Source: Dipetalonema caudispina
Taxonomy: Eukaryota; Nematoda; Chromadorea; Rhabditida; Onchocercidae
Length of the DNA: 64,000 nucleotides
Direction: 5' to 3'
NCBI GenBank assembly: GCA_013365325.1
Contig: JABVXV010000078.1
Coordinates: forward strand, 156,509 to 220,508
This document shows positions 40,801-52,544 of this stretch, in pieces. The notes under the pieces were generated by a model that did not search any database, was not told where the DNA came from, and was given only the letters and a program-made list of their open reading frames with translations. Both the position numbers and the translations under genes were made by a program. Positions within the stretch are counted from its first letter, which is position 1. The number at the start of each line of letters is the position of its first letter.

Positions 40801-40890
40801 ATTGATGAGGAAGAGAAGAAATTAGGCTTCGCACATGGAAAGAAACGAGAGAAGTTGCTGAGTTTTGAAAATTTCATCCCTTCGAACTAG
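37867..40890 (+). CDS. fdxr: Mitochondrial adrenodoxin (ferredoxin) reductase
   Basis: This encodes a 461-residue FAD/NADPH enzyme that passes electrons from NADPH to mitochondrial ferredoxin, used for Fe-S cluster assembly, heme A and steroid chemistry. Exons: 37867-37987, 38383-38554, 39143-39362, 39484-39648, 39794-40015, 40143-40400, 40663-40890, all in phase. The first 30 residues are basic, with hydroxylated and hydrophobic residues and no acidic cluster, as in a mitochondrial presequence. The FAD-binding motif GAGPAG is at 36-41, and the NADPH-binding motif VIIGNGNVA at 172-180. FTIKELRE and the PRPKKR segment are family marks. The C-terminus DWKKIDEEE followed by KREKL matches the human enzyme. 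I used the ATG at 37867, since the open frame above it has no other ATG. A poly(A)-signal hexamer lies at 41119-41124. Confidence 0.96.
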
Positions 40891-41682
40891 TAGAATGCTA
40901 TTCTGATTCTTCAAGTCTTTAAGTAATGCTTATAAAATCTAGACAAATGCTCTGGTCAGAGCACTGCAGTTCAGAACAAGACAGGAAAACGAATCATCGA
41001 TCAATCGAATGCCCCTTGCCAATCTGGAAAAAGTCATTACTGCTCATAAAAAAGTTTCTATGAAGAAGTCTTTCTAAAAATTCCAAGAAATATATCAAAT
41101 TTTTTGTAGGAAGTTAGAAATAAAACCAAAATCGCTATTTTATAAAATGCCTAACACTAGTGATATCAATTGAGCATATAAACAATGACATGTTTCAAGA
41201 TATACGAAGTCTACCCCAGGTTTCCTATATTGTGAACTCCTTTGCATACTAGAGGGGAAGAGCATAAAACAAAATGAGTTTCAAGAAAATCAGGGGAATT
41301 TAAGAATCTCCAATTACGGGGAGACAATGATGAGCAAAATGTAGAAGGAATGCAATAATTTACATATTGCTAGAGCTGCCATATATATATATATAATTTC
41401 CTTCCGTCGTAGAATAGTTTCTTGTACTAAAAGTTACATGTTAGCTTTAATTGGCAAACAAAAGTGACTTAAAAAATAGGTAACTGAGCCGTTTATACAC
41501 CTGTTTACTCTGCAATCGTTACCAAAAATTGCAAACAAGCCGTATTTTTCACAAAAAAAAAAGAAAAAAAAAAGAAAACTAAGAATCGTCTAAGCCGTTT
41601 TTAGCAGTCAAATCTTGATTTGAAAAAGATGTTTAAACAAGAGTGACACAACTAGGAGATAAGTATTTTACACAAATGCTAT
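40891..41682. other. Convergent 3' region of FDXR and NPRL3
   Basis: Short AT-rich interval between two convergent stop codons, including a TA-dinucleotide run near 41381-41394 and an A-rich tract near 41551-41578. It should hold both 3' UTRs. No gene was seen. Confidence 0.55.
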
Positions 41683-44600
41683 TTAAACATATTCAGGTCT
41701 CATAAATGGTGCAATCACGCAAGCAAATGTATCCAAAACACGCATTACGGATGATCGTTCCAAATTCATTCTATACATTATATCTTCGATATGATGTTCA
41801 CCACGCAAATAGGGTATTAGCCTGAAGAAAATTCCTTTTTTTTTAAATATTTTATCTGAAGGATTTTTGAAATAGTGAACTCTTACCTTAAAAATAGATC
41901 AAGCAAGTCTTCAACATATTGCTGTGGATGTTGCTTAAGCATCGTCTTATATACTTGAATCACTGAAGCTTTAACTTCAGCTGTCAATATTGTATCTGAC
42001 AATAACTGATGCAAGTTATCATCTTGGAGTATATCCATGGTAGACCTTAAAAGAGATTGTAGAAAGTTTTCTTTTTTAACAGCGCTCTTTTCATCTTTCC
42101 TCAAGAAAAAAAAAAAATTAACGAACTCATCAACAATTTCATGTGAAAATGGTGGCATCAAATAAAGAAATGTATGAAGTTGCATGATCAGCTCATCTCG
42201 TAATAGTCGTGCAACCATTCGTACGCGAATTTGCTGAAAATAGTGCGTCTTCGTGAATAATATGAACCGAAACGATTGGTTGTATTTCACTTATATCTTT
42301 GTGATTTCGTTAAATTACATCAAAAATATTCCTTTGAAAATTTTCTTAATTTATTTTAGTAACAGCTATTACACATTTAAAATTAATCCAATTTTGATAC
42401 ACACTACTGATCAAAGAAAGACGGCTATCGTTTTTCACTTTGACGGTATGATTTTGTAAATCTTTTTATGATTATTCCACATAATTAGATGTAAGATTTT
42501 ATTTGTAACGGAAATTTTTCCTCAGATTCCATAGTAGATGGAAAAATTCATTTTTTCCTTTTCATTTCTAAGAAACCGTTTTCGTTTTCTCAAAATTCAC
42601 CTTCATTTTGATGAAAACCCACTGAAGGTCTAGCTATCATTATCATACGGGATGGAAATAATTACACAACTGTTATTGTCAGCCATTCTTGAAAGGTCAC
42701 AGGTCACTGTAATTCTTGAGCTTTAGTAATGGAGTTTTGATGTTGTTGATATTTCTGGACATTGGAGAGAGATGAAAGGAAGTTACTTAAAACAAAGATT
42801 TCAGATAGTTTCGCAGTGATTATCCTATGAATATGAAACATACCTGCTCATTGAAACCATACAATGAAGCATTCATGAATTCTGCTAATGTACATGGTGG
42901 AGAAAATTGTGCCAGTATAGTGGGCAGATGAGCATTTTCGAAAATTTCACCAAACTGTTCACTTAACCTTGAAGAAAGAAAAAAAGATTTATTTATTTCT
43001 GATTCTAAAACTATAAGAAATCAACATTTCAACATCTGAATTGTTAATATTATCAAAATTGCACAAGTCATAACAGAATTCCTTCCGGGAATGGATGCAC
43101 TACACACCGAATATGGCTTCACTCTTTCAAAAAATGATAATACCCGATATTTAACAATTTTGGTTAATCCAACAAATGAATAAGCATTACTTGATTCTTT
43201 TCTCTGTTTTAATAACTTTAGATTTTGACTTTGTTTCAGAATTCGAAATTATTATTTGTAGTTTTTTTCTCTGAGGAAGAAACTACAAATAATAATTTCG
43301 AATTCTCAGAATTCAAATAATCGTAAAGAATAATGTCTAAACATTATGATTGCTCGTTTCTTACCAACTAAGCAACACAGTTCTACCAAATTTATTATCC
43401 ACCACAAAAATAAACTTCAGAAACTGAAAATTAACCTTGACAACGGTTTCGGTGACGTAGCAGAAGTGTAAACGTTACTACTACACAATGGATATATAAC
43501 AATAGCGCGTGCCCACAATAACAAGTGTCTAACGACGGCAAGAACTTGGAATAGTGGAAGACCTGATGAATCGCTGATGCTGATTAGACTGAAGGAGAAA
43601 AAATATTTGAATAATAGCAGATTCAATTCAAAATCTTAATTCCATAATTTTATTTTTCTTGTTTGAACATAATTAAAAAAGCCCACAAAACAAAGAAACC
43701 TCTGGTCCGGATGACAATGTTTCAGAAAAAAATGCAACGCCGGATTGGAGTCATGTCCTGGTATAGCATCTTCCAGTAGTAAAATTCCGTGATATGGCCT
43801 TAAGCGTAGGATAGTCGCCTCTATTTCGCTCCTTAAACATGACAGCATTTTTTCAAGAATTTTTATTTGCGTGAATATTTTCAAGTAAACAATAGTACTG
43901 AATGCATGAAATAATTTGCAAATTTATATTTACCTGGTTTTAGGTGTTAGTCCCGCATGTAAAAGCGCACGTGGTTCAACGCAAAAGCCCACCTCAATAC
44001 AATCATTTAGGAAAACGTGAACTACGCCATATTCACTGACGTCATTAAATATGTCTCGAAGGTCCTGTGCCAGTGAACAATGTGCTAATACTTCATGGTA
44101 CGGAAATGCTTGACCTAAATTCACATCAAAAGATAAGAAAAACATTCTAGCTATCGATAAATTGTCAATTTACATAAGGTTCACATAACACAAATGAATA
44201 CGTTAAAACTAAAGGAGCATACAGAATTATGTATGCTCCTTTAGTAATTACCTTCTGGAAGAGATTCATTTTCTTCATGCTCATTTAATATCACTGTCAT
44301 TTGTTCCGCCAAATAACCGCAGCGTGTTTGCTCCTCATCGATTGCGATAGCAATTTTACGACTAAAAATATTAAAGAGAATAATGAATGTTCTCAAATCA
44401 TGAAAAGTAATTTTCTGAACTAATCCGAAAGTCCCCAATATCTCCCGTTTAAAATTTTAATTCATAACAAGAAAGGTACCTGAGTTCCTGAAATGAAGCA
44501 ACGAGATCAGCTGCTGCTTTTGCAATTAGAATGAAAACAACATGAAACGTTTGTGGTGAACGACCGGTTGGACGTGAAACCTTAAGATTGCTATACTGAA

Positions 44601-45871
44601 GAACAATTAACTCTCCTCGATTTCATTTTGCTCTGTTATATTCGTAAAAATAAATCATAGAAAATTTGTTATAAAAATATAACTTTTTAGACATAATTTA
44701 GAACCACATACTTACCTAAATTATGTTCAATATCAATCTTTGAAGTTTAGAACAATCACAAAATTCTTCTATTGCAGAATGGAAAAGCAAATTTGTCCAT
44801 AATAGCATGGAATATAATTTCAGTATGCTATAGTTAAAAGTAGAAATAATGGCATAAAAAGAATGAGTAAATCTTACAGTTTTAGGAAAACCAGCAAATC
44901 GTATATTATCAATTTTAATTTCAAATGGTTTCTCACAAATACCCCTGGCAGAGAGTAAATGAGCAAGAATTTTTGTTGGTACCCTGAAAATAGAGCATTA
45001 CTTTTCCACTGAAAGCATATGTGGTATTTTTACCTAATGTTGACCATATGAATGTAAAATATAATGAAGATATTGGCAGACATTTTCAGAAATCAAAAAT
45101 TAAAGTCAGTTAAAAATAAAATTAAAACAAAATATACCCATATTGCTCTGCATCACTTCTATTTCGCTCATCAGTATTTCTCAGCGATTGTCTAAAAATT
45201 GCAAAAATTATTTACATAAATGTATAAGTTTTATTTGAAGTTACATTTAAAAAACTTAGTTTAATACTTGGATGATGAACTAATAGATCTTATATTCTAA
45301 TATAAAAGCTTTATCAATATTGCATCGTACAGTTCCTCTGGAAAATTTTTTAGTAAATAAGAATGCACCATTGCTGTAAGTATAACTAAATTTGTCCATC
45401 ATGGAACTTATCCAATTTAAACATTATCCAAAGATGTTATTCAATATTCTTCTATACGATTAATTCATACAGCGGTTTTAAATTTGAAAACTAATCAAAC
45501 TTACCCGTACATAGTTTGATATGGTTCAGAAGATAAAAACGATTGTGATTCTGAAAAAAAAAAAAAAAAAAAAATGAAGTGTAAATTTGTATAACTTTCT
45601 CCTCGTTAAGCTTTGTTATTTTAAAATATTTTTCCTTTTCTGAAATCTTCAGTTTTTTAACAATTACAAATAGACTTAGTCTAATAGTTGGATGATGAAC
45701 TAATAGATCTTATATCTAGTTGGAACCGGAAAATTAGATAACAAATAACAAACCGGATGGAACCGAGGAATCATTTTGAAATGGATAAGCGAATGAGACT
45801 TGTTCATGATTCTCACCCATAGTAACAAACATAATACCCAGCGGGGAATATAAGTAACGATCTTCATCCAT
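41683..45871 (-). CDS. nprl3: NPRL3-like subunit of the GATOR1 complex
   Basis: This encodes a 541-residue NPRL3-family protein. NPRL3 with NPRL2 and DEPDC5 forms GATOR1, which inactivates Rag GTPases and so represses TORC1 when amino acids are scarce. Exons: 45754-45871, 45505-45550, 45138-45191, 44878-44983, 44480-44595, 44252-44361, 43934-44114, 43700-43831, 43436-43588, 42844-42967, 41887-42233, 41683-41821, all in phase. Family marks in order: the FAYPF longin-type N-terminus, FEIKIDNIRFAG, a TFHVVFILIA strand, RLRPYHGILLL, the AIVIYPLCSSNVY segment, and the C-terminal winged-helix-like HHIEDIMYRMNLERS. Exon 11 reads through a 12-base T run (42106-42117, A on the plus strand) that encodes four phenylalanines; a homopolymer length error there would break the frame. 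The long serine-rich linker of the human protein is reduced. PDCL lies 1.1 kb upstream in the same direction. Confidence 0.93.
43238..43306. repeat. Perfect 27-bp inverted repeat in an NPRL3 intron
   Basis: Left arm 43238-43264, 15-base spacer, right arm 43280-43306; the arms are exact reverse complements as read, each with a GAATTC at its outer end. It lies in the intron between the exons at 42844-42967 and 43436-43588, so the pre-mRNA could fold a stable hairpin. Confidence 0.9.
44208..44245. repeat. 15-bp inverted repeat near an NPRL3 splice donor
   Basis: Arms 44208-44222 and 44231-44245 with an 8-base loop, core AAAGGAGCATAC. It begins within about 7 bases of the donor of the 44252-44361 exon, inside the intron. 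Confidence 0.85.
45254..45295. repeat. Copy 1 of a 42-bp dispersed direct repeat
   Basis: Shares about 40 of 42 bases with 45674-45715; core GGATGATGAACTAATAGATC. Both copies are in NPRL3 introns, about 420 bp apart, on either side of the small exon 45505-45550. Confidence 0.85.
45674..45715. repeat. Copy 2 of a 42-bp dispersed direct repeat
   Basis: Partner of the copy at 45254-45295, with two mismatches as read. It lies in the first NPRL3 intron. Confidence 0.85.
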
Positions 45872-45874
45872 GCC

Positions 45875-45897
45875 TCACATTAAAGGTTTCGTAACCT
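45875..45897 (-). promoter_or_regulatory. Acceptor and start-stop uORF in the NPRL3 leader
   Basis: On the minus strand a TTTCAG acceptor (AG at 45896-45897) precedes a 24-base leader. The leader contains ATG immediately followed by TGA (45875-45880), a minimal start-stop element that can hold ribosomes, just before the main ATG at 45871. Confidence 0.6.
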
Positions 45898-46936
45898 GAA
45901 ATGATAATTCATGTATCTTCAAACCAAATATTCGTAAACAATAGAAACTCAGATTTACAGCATTCGTTGAGAATCAGGAATACGCCATCATCCTCTTCCT
46001 AAAAATTCTATCCTATTCCCAGTATTTTTGTTTGCTATTTGCAATTTTCTTCTCAAACTTTCCAGAATTGTATTTGTAAAGCTTTAAAGTGGTAAAAAAA
46101 CTAAAACCCTATTAAAACTTTTGAACTTCAGCAAATCTCACCAACAAATAACCTACAACACCCACAATATATTGAATTATTTTTGATTTTCACTTCTTTG
46201 AAATGCAGTAGCAATATGATGAATTCTAATTTTTGCATCTTATAACACAACTAAACATAAATACAAAATGATTATAAAGAACCACTGCTATTTCTTCATT
46301 TTCCCTCTTTTTTCTTCCAGTTGACATATTTCTTCCCGATCCCGAAAAAAAGGACCAGAAATTCATTAGTTCATGTAACAATCTAAGCGATATATTTCCA
46401 ATAGTTGCAAGCTGAAACATATACTTAGCTATGTGGATACTACGATTTATTATAATTAATATGAGAGAAAAAGAAATATATTAAACATTGTTATTTATTT
46501 AAAATATACGAGTACAAATGTCAAAAATGAATAAGTTAAAAATCAAATAAGTTACTAATACTTTCTTCAGTAAAAAAAATTTCCGCAATGTACAGCATGA
46601 ATAAATAGCGAAAGCATCAATAAAAAATCAAATGGGTCAATCGTTGAACACTTCTTTGTATCTTATCAATTAAAAATTAGCCTATCCTAAACTCCTAAGC
46701 TCATTTCATTAGCTCTATAGACAGTTTTGAAATATAATTAGTTAGTCTGATTGAAGCAGTGATTGTTCCATTTTCTCGAGATGATTAAGTTTATTGATTG
46801 GAAATGTACAACCATACAACCCGACTACAATAGAGTATAGAAAATGTAGAGGAAAGGAAAAATAATCAAAAAAGGTACATGAAATAACGAATGAAACATA
46901 AGACGTTGAGAACAAAAAAAAAAAAAATCATATATT
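45898..46936. other. Spacer between PDCL and NPRL3 (same strand)
   Basis: About 1 kb between the phosducin-like stop and the NPRL3 leader, AT-rich. An open frame on the minus strand at 46226-46420 shows no recognisable family or matching splice pattern. Confidence 0.5.
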
Positions 46937-49312
46937 TCAGTAATCATCATCAACAGCATCTTCATCGCCGTAGTTATCTCCTGCATTTGCCGGATATTTG
47001 AACATCTCTAGCTCGATTTCATTCCTTCGAAAATGAAATATCATAGCATCAAGCAGTAATCAATAAATGAATATACATCATTTCGCTCATCGTTAAAGAA
47101 GAGCAACTGCACAATAGTTAGTGGAAGCATTACTACATTTTATATGAGTTAAGTGAATAGATCAAGTGAATTAAAAAGAAATTAAAACTGAATTGTGAAT
47201 TGGCTTTATAGAAAATTCGATAATAAACTTTATTACGTTTCGCAAAGACTAGAAATTTAAACATTGAAATTACATAATACTACTACTACCAAAAGAAAAG
47301 AACTAACTCGCTTAGAAAATGAATTAATTGATCCACTGTAAAGTTCTCTCCAAGCTGATCAGTTAAGCGAATAAAGTTACCCAGCAATGACCCATCCCGA
47401 TAAACTTGCAGTGCAGGAAGAGCTTTCATCTTCTAAATCAAGAAACGAATAGATGTAGAAAGAAAGAACTTTGACATCAAGAAAATGTCGAAATTGCTAG
47501 TTCAAGTAAAACTTTTACAAGCCAATTTTAAAAAGCAAATACATACTTATCAGCCGAAGCTGACGTTCAATGTATACCAAATAGTAAAAACTTCGCTAAG
47601 TATACATAGTATCACTGTGATTTCAAACCTTTTCAGTGAGAACTGAATTAAATCTTCCAAATTCAAGTTACAAATGAAGAGTTATGAAATTTCCAGAAGT
47701 AACAAACTGAAGCCATAAAACTAAATTAATAAATTATGGTAAACATACGAATTGTGGCGACATTCCAATCGTTTGTGGTAACACTTTGGCTAGCCTCAAA
47801 TTTGGATATCGAACGGCAAGCGTATCGAAGACTTTATTCAACGTTATACAACCCTCATTATCTTCGTCGTAAATGTGAATGAGAACCCATCGATCTCGAT
47901 TTGATTCGATGTAATGAAGAAATTGCTCCTTTTCTGTTATTTCATTTATCTGCAAACAAAAAACAATAATTTTTCCTTTCCGGATGAAAATGGAATGACC
48001 AAATAGGCTAACATTTCCCAATTTTAACATTCTGAAAGCCGAAAGGAGCAATATGATCCTTACCCAATCAAATATATATATCATAAATACCACGCCTAGC
48101 AGTTATGTGTATTTGATGAAACTTTATGTGATTGGAATAAGAAAATTACAATGACACAAAAACTTACTTTCCTAATGGCATATAAACGATCCTTCATTTC
48201 TCGTAATCTTTTTCTTCGAATTTCTTCCAGGTTTTCATTTTCTGATTCGCCTGATAAAGTGCACATTTTAGCTTGAGCAAAAATCTGAAAGATAATATAA
48301 TCAAAAGACATTATCAACATACAACATAAATTTCCACTAAAATACTTATTTTATTCATTAGACACATGGAAATATATATGTACCCAAATCATTCATTAGC
48401 TGTTCTATTTCAAGTATCTGAACAAATCCATCAATACTAACATCCTTTTCGTCGCATTACTTTACTGTATGACAAGAATTTTTCAGATAATTATCACTTT
48501 GCATTGAATTTGCTCTATCAATAAAGGTAAAAAGTAATGATTTATTTTGCTCAACCAATAATAAATGTGCAAAAAATGGCAAAATAACAGCGAAAAAAAT
48601 TAAATCTAATTTTCAAATAACTTGTTTTACAAACTTCTACATATCGATTGATTCATTTTATTTACTGTATATATTAATTCATCTTATTTGTATACATTCA
48701 CGTTATTTACATTATATAACTCATATTTCTGTTATTTGTTATACTTTTGTTGTTATCAAATCAATTATTATTCATGTATTTTCGATTAATTTTCAATTTA
48801 CATTATTTGTCTAAAGTTAGCTATATATGTTATTTTATTTTACATAACTTTTAATTGAAATAATTTGACACATTAAAGGCTAATAATTTTATTTTGTAAT
48901 CGATAGCAATTTTTGATCATAATACACTCATATGATATATGTTTATATGGTATATGATATAATGTTGGAAATAATCAAACATTGACAAAATATTGAATTA
49001 TTTAATTAAATAATGAAAATTAATTAATTAATTCATTGAAAACATCTTTATAAACAGAAGAAATGAAAAGAAAAATTTTACCTCTTCATATCTTTTTAAT
49101 TCTTCCTTCTGTTGTTGTATCTTACAAATTTTATAATCTTCTAGTACACCTTTTGGTCCAGTATTTCGTTGATTTTGTGATTTTAAATGTTTTATTGCTA
49201 TTGTTTGATCCTTTTGTAATGTGCTATCAATATTCACATCATCTTCATCACTACTACTACTACAATAACCAGCTGTATTACCGTATAATAATTTTGTTTC
49301 TAAATCTACCAT
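46937..49312 (-). CDS. Phosducin-like protein (PDCL/PhLP1 type), cochaperone for CCT
   Basis: This encodes a 253-residue phosducin-like protein. PhLP1 helps the CCT chaperonin fold G-protein beta subunits and load gamma. Exons: 49082-49312, 48168-48284, 47749-47949, 47308-47432, 46937-47024, all in phase. The N-terminus has an acidic Ser/Asp/Glu stretch and the motif NTGPKGV, which is nearly invariant in PDCL. A charged helical region follows (EIRRKRLREMKDRL). The C-terminal half is a thioredoxin-like fold with WVLIHIYDED, ALPALQVYRDG and NFIRLTDQLGENF; it lacks a CxxC pair, as expected. The tail is acidic. A TTTTTCAG acceptor (AG at 49315-49316) sits two bases before the start ATG, a very short trans-spliced leader. 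The protein is about 50 residues shorter than human PDCL. Confidence 0.93.
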
Positions 49313-49316
49313 ATCT

Positions 49317-49473
49317 GAAAAATGAATGAATAATATGAGAGAATTAAACAGTATCATTAATTATTTTATTAATTGAAATATTAGTTTAATTCCGGAATTC
49401 TGGAATAATGGAATAATTGCTATCAATGAAAAAAAAAAAAGAAGCATATTTTATGGATATATACGTAAAATAA

Positions 49474-49505
<32 letters not shown>

Positions 49506-50270
49506 ATTAAATCATACAATTATCACTTCCTATTTCCTATACGATGTAATAAAAAGTAAAGTTTGCAACTCAACTATGAACCTACGATAATTTTAGCGAT
49601 ATGATAGGTCACGTAGGTTCACGTTATTATCAATGGTAAACATGTAAAAGATAAAGTAATATCCTATTGCTATCATAAAAATTGATGTTAACATATTATG
49701 TTATTCCAGTAATAGGTAATTTATAAAATAAGATTAAAATTAACTGGAATAAGTAATCATAAAATCGGAAATCAACCAATCATGATATTTGTTTCTATTA
49801 CTTTACATTCATTGTATATTCATCTCTTTCAATGATAGCACACATATATGCTAATCATTTCCGTGTTAGAAATTAATAAACATTTTATGTTTATTAATAT
49901 CATATAGATTATACGATGCATTTTCTTTTTTTTTTTATCTTTCCATTGCTTTATTTAAAAATTTTATGGTATATACATTTAGATATTAATTTATATTGTA
50001 ATATGAATGAATTAAAACTATAAAAAAATTCGAAGAAAATAATTGAAAATTATATCTAAAATAAGATAAGTATCATATCATATAAAATTAATTTCCAGTA
50101 TCGTTTCTGTTTTTTTTTTTTTTTTTTTTTTTTTTACATAAGATTTATTTTTGTAAATTATTGGATACGTATATATCTTAGAATTTTTAACTAAAGCTAT
50201 AAAAAGAGAAGCTTATCAGAAGAGGAATTATTGATTAAAAATTATTTGATGATATTATTGATGAATATTA
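49317..50270. other. Divergent promoter region between PDCL and UXT
   Basis: Very AT-rich interval between divergent genes, with long A runs near 49429-49441 and 49479-49504 and a T run near 50110-50135. A 10-bp inverted repeat (TGAACCTACG and its complement) lies near 49577-49621. It should contain both promoters. Confidence 0.5.
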
Positions 50271-50276
50271 TTACAG
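50271..50276 (+). promoter_or_regulatory. Probable trans-splice acceptor of the UXT mRNA
   Basis: TTACAG ends at 50276, eight bases before the ATG at 50285, with no upstream coding exon. Confidence 0.55.
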
Positions 50277-50284
50277 ATTGTGAA

Positions 50285-51509
50285 ATGAGTGAAAAAGATG
50301 AGTTATGTGAAAAGTATCGGAAATTTGCTACGGAAAGATTACGATTAGATTATGAAGAAATGATAAAAGTGGTAAATTCTATTGTGGATGAAGTGAAAGA
50401 ATATGAAACTTTATTACTTTTCATTGATAAAATTAAGGTTAGTTTTAAAAGTGAAAAGGAAAAATTAGTGTTGTTTAAATTTATGCTAATTAGTAAAGTT
50501 ATAGGATTTCCAGGAATTGATAAAATCATTTGAATTGTTCAGAATTAGCTTATTCTTCGAACTTAATGCTTAATTTGTACGCATACATACTAAATTCATC
50601 CAATTTAACCTTATTATTTAGGTATTGAAGGCATCTTTGTATGTTTCTATGTGCTAAATTAAGTTCCATTAATATTATTTAATTTGCGGTAATTTTTTTA
50701 AAATCTAAAAATTAAGTTTTTCAAGATTTTCCAGTTTCATATTTTAAATCGTCATTGTCTTTTTATCATTTTTCCTTATATCTTAACAGCCTTTTTTAGG
50801 TATTGGATTCGGAAGAACCACTGAAAACACAGATGAATATTGGTAAAAATATCTTTTGTGAAGCTGTGATGTTAGTTTCTGGTGATGGATTTTGATATTT
50901 GCATGGATAACATATTGATTTTACTATGTTATTAGCAATATAAGAAAAAAAGTTTTTCAAGTTGTTTTTTTTTATTACTCAAGTTAAGGATGTTTATAGC
51001 AATCAGTTCAACTAATAAGGAATTGATTGATAGTGTATAGACGATAGATATTGAAAAAATGTTTAAAAATTATCCTACCGGTATAAGTTTTTTTTTGATC
51101 GATGAATTGAAATTTGCAAGCTATCATTTTCGTAGTTTTTGTCATTACAGTGACAAATGGGATCACGTGATTGTGAAGCTGTTCGATGATGTCTACGCTG
51201 AATTGACTTTAAGACGAGCAGAAGTAGGTCATTTGATTTGACAAAGTAAATAGTTTCTCTTGTTCATAATTTTGTTACAGAATTTCATTGTTGCTTCCAT
51301 TTGCGTTGTTCTTTTTTTTTTTTTTAGCTGTTTAAATTAAGATCTGAAATAATTATCGATAGCTTTGACTGTTTTTTATGCAGGATTTTATTACGAAGAA
51401 AATTGAACTGCTAAATGAACGTGCTGCGTTCTACGAACGAGAAGCATATTCGATACGTGCCAGGATGCATTTAATACTCTCTTCTGTAACGCAACTCGAA
51501 AGTTTGTGA
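50285..51509 (+). CDS. uxt: UXT-like alpha-class prefoldin
   Basis: This encodes a 140-residue prefoldin-like protein. UXT belongs to the URI/prefoldin-like (PAQosome) complex and acts as a chaperone and transcription cofactor. Exons: 50285-50437, 50800-50870, 51151-51223, 51384-51509, all in phase. Both ends are long amphipathic helices that should form the prefoldin coiled-coil arms. The middle two exons give the beta-hairpin region: MNIGKNIFCEAV followed by VYAELTLRRAEDFI, which aligns in spacing with the VDLGCNFF and FFLELTLAEALKFI segments of human UXT. That VELTL-type element separates UXT from beta-class prefoldins. The third exon is spliced from 50870 to 51151; sequence between them reads as intron. 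Other alpha prefoldins (PFDN5, VBP1) fit less well. Confidence 0.88.
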
Positions 51510-52530
51510 TTTCCAAAGAGGTATGCATATTTGATGCACTGAATTTCAGCTAAATTTGTTGTTTTTTTTTAACTTTGGATTCATTCTTAAAGCTGTTATT
51601 GTTACGCTTTCGTTATTGCATCAAAGAGCTTAAATTGGGATGAATAACTGTTTCATTATTATTTTTGAATCTAAATTTTTACAGTGCATTCTTTAGATAT
51701 CAATCGATCATCAATCGATGTAATCAGTTTCTCTTCGAATCATTTATCTTGGATTATATAGTCTCGGTAAAGGATGGTCCAATAACTTTTGTTATTTGGA
51801 GAAATTTCTGGGAATTTCGAGACAGAATAACAAATGATATTGTGATATTTCGCTGCTTCTATCATTTGATAGGAATGTTCAGTGCTTAGCATCAACGATG
51901 AATTAATTTAGATCCGTAACTTGTGATTTACACGATGGCATCATCCAAAGTTTTATTCCTTGGAGAATGGGAGATCTCAGTTACTTAATTATTTGTACTG
52001 GCAATTTGTGGATTCATAATTCGATGATGTACATGTCACGGTAACCGATTATATGAAACTAATTATTGTTGTCGTGGTCCATTTAACTTTGTTTTTGTTA
52101 GAATCGAATCTTAATAAAATGTAATGTAAATCAGCAAGCGAAAGGAGATAGTTTCAAGTGATCAGTGAATATTAAGTGATCCAAAGCACTGATATCACAA
52201 TAGACCAGTGAATTACATGGAATATTTTGCACTAAATGAAACAATGTTGAGGATTATATAATATTTTATGACTGTAGTTCGAAATCCGATTTCTTCTTCT
52301 TCAGTCGTATAGCTGAAAATTCAAATAAAGATGATTATATTTTCAGTGTGTGTTCTAACAATGTTAATTTTGTTGTCATCTAAAATTTCAATGTACTTTT
52401 TTCGAAATATTTGAACTGTGACTTTTTTAAACATAATGGGAATATTTTGATGGAAATTTTTTCCTCAATTTTATCTTCAAAAAGCAGAAGTCAAATTACC
52501 AAGTGGGAAATTTTTTTTTTTTCCTTTTTT
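51510..52530. other. Spacer between UXT and CENP-X-like gene
   Basis: Probable UXT 3' UTR and promoter of the next gene. Poly(A)-signal hexamers occur at 52113-52118 and near 52324. An open frame at 51665-51889 follows a TTTTTACAG acceptor but resembles no family known to me. Confidence 0.5.
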
Positions 52531-52544
52531 GTAGCGCTTACACA

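Noticed and set aside
41381..41394. TA repeat as a TATA box
   Set aside because: It lies between two convergent 3' ends, so it is more likely simple sequence than a promoter.
50950..51020. Possible extra UXT exon (AISSTNKELIDS-like reading)
   Set aside because: Direct splicing from 50870 to 51151 restores the exact spacing of the UXT beta region; adding this segment breaks phase or spacing.
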